Assembly (NCBI GenBank): GCA_037128595.1
Contig: JBAXWB010000019.1
Span: forward strand, 39,842 to 103,841
Direction of reading: 5' to 3'
Length of the DNA stretch: 64,000 nucleotides
Source of the DNA: a bacterium
Lineage (GTDB): Bacteria; Verrucomicrobiota; Kiritimatiellia; CAIKKV01; CAITUY01
Both the position numbers and the translations under genes were made by a program. Positions 61,712-64,000 of this stretch are shown piece by piece (the first letter of the stretch is position 1; each line of letters begins with the position of its first letter). Under the pieces are notes generated by a model that saw only the letters and a list, made by a program, of their open reading frames with translations, was not told where the DNA came from and ran no database searches.

Positions 61712-63694
61712 ATGAATTTCTTCGAATATCAGGAAGCCGCCCGGCGGCAGACCAGCCGCCTGATCGCCTTTTATCTGCTCGCCGTCGTGATGATTATTGT
61801 GACGCTCTACCTCATCACCGCCCTGGTCTTCCATTACGACACGGCGGCCATCCCGCATGAACCCTTCAACTGGCTGGCCCTCTGGGATCCGAATCTGCTG
61901 GGCCTCGTGGCACTTGTCACCGGCGGCATCATCCTCTCCGGAAGTCTCTACAAAATCTCCTCCCTCTCCTCCGGCGGCGTGGCGGTGGCGGAAATGCTGA
62001 ATGGCCGGCCGATCGCACCGGACACCACGGACTTCCAGGAGAAACGGCTGCTGAACGTGGTCGAGGAAATGGCCATCGCCTCCGGCACCCCCATCCCCAA
62101 GGTCTATGTCATGGATGGCGAGGACGGGATCAATGCCTTTGCCGCCGGGTTTTCGACCAAGGATGCGGTCATCGCGGTCACCCGCGGCACCCTGATGCAG
62201 CTTAACCGCGAGGAGCTGCAGGGAGTGGTCGGCCACGAATTCAGCCATATCCTGAATGGCGATATGCGCCTGAACATCCGCCTGATCGGGGTGTTGCACG
62301 GTATCCTGCTGATTGCCATCACCGGGTATTTCATGTTCCGCATCCTCGGCAGCACCACCGGCGGCAGTTCCCGTGACGACAAGAAAGGGAATCCGTTGAT
62401 GGTGCTGGTCTTGCTGGGGTTGGCAATGATGATCATCGGCTATATCGGCGTCTTCTTTGCCCGCCTGATCAAAAGCGCCGTCTCGCGCCAGCGTGAATTC
62501 CTGGCGGACGCCAGCGCGGTTCAGTTCACCCGCAATCCGGCCGGCCTGTCCGGCGCCCTGAAGAAGATAGGCGGACTGGCCACCGGCTCACGCCTGGCGA
62601 CCCCCGCCGCCGAAACGGCCAGTCACCTCTTTTTCGCCAACGGCCTGGCCTCGCCCTTCCTCGGCCTGCTGGCGACCCATCCGCCTCTGACCGAACGCAT
62701 CCGGCGGCTGGATCCGCAGTTCAAAGAGGAAAGCGGCTCGGCAGGGACGCCTCGCCCTACCCAGACAGATGAGTTGTCAGGTTCGCCCATTGCGGAGTTG
62801 TCAGGCAACCGCCCTGCAAGTCCCCCCCTAACCACTCATCAACTCAACAACGTAACCACCGCTCTCACGCCCCCGCCGTTGCCGGGCATGTCGCCCGATC
62901 AGGCCGTGAACCAGGCGGGCACGCTGTCGGCCGGTAGCCTGATCCATGCCGCCCACTCGATCGAGGCCATCCCCCCCACCTTGCGGACGGCGGCGCATAC
63001 GCCCACCCTGGCGCAGGCCGTCATTTTCGGGATTCTGCTGGATCCCCGGCCTGAGCCGCGTCAGCAGCAGTTGGCCTATCTGGCCAAACGGGTTCCGGCT
63101 GAGCTGAATGAGGCCATCCAGATGCTTGACCGGGAGTTATCGGCCCTGCCCGCCCCCTTACGGCAGCCCCTTGTGGACATCGCCATCGGCACGCTCAAGC
63201 ATCTGCGGCCGGCCGAGTATCCTGCGTTCCGGGAAACCGTCATGGGGCTGGTGTCGGCCGATGAGGAGGTCTCCCTGTTTGAGTACATGGTATTGCGCAT
63301 GCTGTTGCGCCATCTGGATACCCCGTTCGGACTGGCCAAACGGGCCAGGATCCACATTACCTCCCTGAACACCCTGACCCGTGAAGCGGCGACGGTCCTC
63401 TCGGCCCTGGCGTGGTTCGGGGCCAGGACGCCCGAGCTGGCCGCAGCGGCCTTTGCGGCAGGTTGCCGCGAACTCGGGGTGAGCGCGCTCAACCTGCTCC
63501 CCGCCGAGAAGGCCTCCCTGAAAGAGATGGATCAGGCGCTGGACCGGCTCGCGGAGACCACCCCGCCGATCAAGCAAAAACTGGTCGCGGCCTGCACGGC
63601 GGCGATCAGCGCCGACGGGATCGTCACGCTCGAGGAGGGCGAAGCCCTGCGCGCGGTGGCCGATGCACTGGATTGTCCGCTCCCGAGAGGATGA
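61712..63694 (+). CDS. M48-family membrane metalloprotease with TerB-like C-terminus
   Basis: About 660 residues from ATG 61712; the frame extends to 61562 but that part overlaps the tRNA gene. Two N-terminal membrane helices (about 18-45 and 60-85) precede a peptidase domain with the zinc motif GHEFSHILNGD (about 173-183) and the downstream REFLADASAV (Glu ligand). Two further helices lie between. This matches HtpX-like proteases that handle misfolded membrane proteins. The C-terminal ~270 residues are helical and resemble TerB-like repeats ('VMGLVSADEEVSLFEYMVLRMLLRHL', 'AACTAAISADGIVTLEEGEALRAVADAL'). It belongs to the chromosome. Confidence 0.9.
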   Translation: MNFFEYQEAARRQTSRLIAFYLLAVVMIIVTLYLITALVFHYDTAAIPHEPFNWLALWDPNLLGLVALVTGGIILSGSLYKISSLSSGGVAVAEMLNGRPIAPDTTDFQEKRLLNVVEEMAIASGTPIPKVYVMDGEDGINAFAAGFSTKDAVIAVTRGTLMQLNREELQGVVGHEFSHILNGDMRLNIRLIGVLHGILLIAITGYFMFRILGSTTGGSSRDDKKGNPLMVLVLLGLAMMIIGYIGVFFARLIKSAVSRQREFLADASAVQFTRNPAGLSGALKKIGGLATGSRLATPAAETASHLFFANGLASPFLGLLATHPPLTERIRRLDPQFKEESGSAGTPRPTQTDELSGSPIAELSGNRPASPPLTTHQLNNVTTALTPPPLPGMSPDQAVNQAGTLSAGSLIHAAHSIEAIPPTLRTAAHTPTLAQAVIFGILLDPRPEPRQQQLAYLAKRVPAELNEAIQMLDRELSALPAPLRQPLVDIAIGTLKHLRPAEYPAFRETVMGLVSADEEVSLFEYMVLRMLLRHLDTPFGLAKRARIHITSLNTLTREAATVLSALAWFGARTPELAAAAFAAGCRELGVSALNLLPAEKASLKEMDQALDRLAETTPPIKQKLVAACTAAISADGIVTLEEGEALRAVADALDCPLPRG

Positions 63695-63709
63695 GGGGGA
63701 AGCCAGTTG

Positions 63710-63958
63710 TTAAACGGTTTCCTGGAGGAATTCGGGAGAATACTTCGACAATGATTCTTCGGCCAAGTCGGGAAAGGTCTTCTTTAACCCCTTTTTCTCG
63801 TGGTATTTCTCCAGAAAACCGTTGCGGAATTTCGAATTTCGGTACTCCGGAATTGAAAATTCAGCAACATTATCTTTGAATTCTCTCTCTAAATCTCCGT
63901 GTCTCCGTGGTAAATCCCCCTTTATTTCGAGTGTTTTAGATGCGTGGGTGGCCGACAA
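63710..63958 (-). CDS. Doubtful short ORF at the window end
   Basis: The 82-residue frame contains 'IKGDLPRRHGDLEREF', which resembles the start region of GxxExxY-type proteins that often overlaps the repeat 'CTCCGTGTCTCCGTGGTAAA' seen here (63893-63912). The rest, 'EYRNSKFRNGFLEKYHEKKGLKKTF', is charged and lacks a family. No ribosome site is clear. It may be non-coding repeat-rich spacer convergent with the protease gene. Confidence 0.25.
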   Translation of the reverse strand: MSATHASKTLEIKGDLPRRHGDLEREFKDNVAEFSIPEYRNSKFRNGFLEKYHEKKGLKKTFPDLAEESLSKYSPEFLQETV

Positions 63959-64000
63959 AATTCTTCAGTTAGGCAGCGCGAGCCAGGGGCTTATTGCGTG

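Overview
The window looks like a chromosomal segment of a GC-rich Gram-negative polysaccharide degrader of the PVC group. Kiritimatiellota, Lentisphaerota or Verrucomicrobiota is my guess. This rests on the gene mix: many glycoside hydrolases, secreted PQQ-type propellers, uroporphyrinogen-decarboxylase-like proteins inside sugar operons, a GPH-type transporter, and no SusC/SusD pair. No rRNA or marker gene allows a firm assignment.

Region 1 (1-22.6 kb, + strand) is a tightly packed carbohydrate cluster. It holds a GH28-like beta-helix enzyme, two complete GH38 alpha-mannosidases, a GH78-like rhamnosidase, an SGNH esterase-like protein, a GH36-like alpha-galactosidase, a secreted GH99-like protein, a GH1 beta-glucosidase, a PfkB kinase, a fucose/arabinose-isomerase-like protein and an FGGY kinase. 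At 11.5-13.4 kb there is a scar containing an N-terminally truncated GH38 and a fragment of a URO-D-like gene.

Region 2 (22.4-40.05 kb, - strand) is a second operon-like block read toward the first. From its promoter it runs: LacI regulator, two zinc alcohol dehydrogenases, a UlaG-like metallohydrolase, a heparinase II/III-like lyase, a URO-D-like protein, a secreted GH2, a second URO-D-like protein, a secreted methyltransferase-like/PQQ-propeller fusion and a large GPH-type transporter with an unusual soluble insertion. Several neighbours overlap as ATGA. A 16-bp perfect palindrome overlaps the predicted -10 box of the LacI gene.

Region 3 (about 40.07-61.5 kb) is a mobile element ending at a tRNA-Leu(CAA) gene. 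It carries a UPF0175/DUF3368 toxin-antitoxin pair, a small HTH gene, a primase-helicase, a Mu-like head module (small-terminase-like protein, TerL, portal, protease with nested scaffold, decoration protein, major capsid), a YadA-head-repeat protein, further exported proteins, a holin-like protein and an excisionase-like HTH protein. I see no tail genes and no integrase. The gaps between genes carry a recurring ~30-bp motif whose core is GGTGGTTGATTT followed about 10 nt later by TATATTGGAGG.

The most unusual part is 45.64-48.51 kb. It is a ~2.9 kb GC-rich stretch without a believable gene, packed with long hairpins and built partly from three diverged modules. Their stems change by compensatory substitution, keep the same 68-69 nt length and keep a G-G mismatch. 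G-T oppositions orient the structure to the + strand. I read this as a candidate giant structured non-coding RNA carried by the phage-like element.

Region 4 (61.6-64 kb) returns to chromosomal sequence: an M48 membrane metalloprotease with a predicted leaderless promoter, and a doubtful short ORF.
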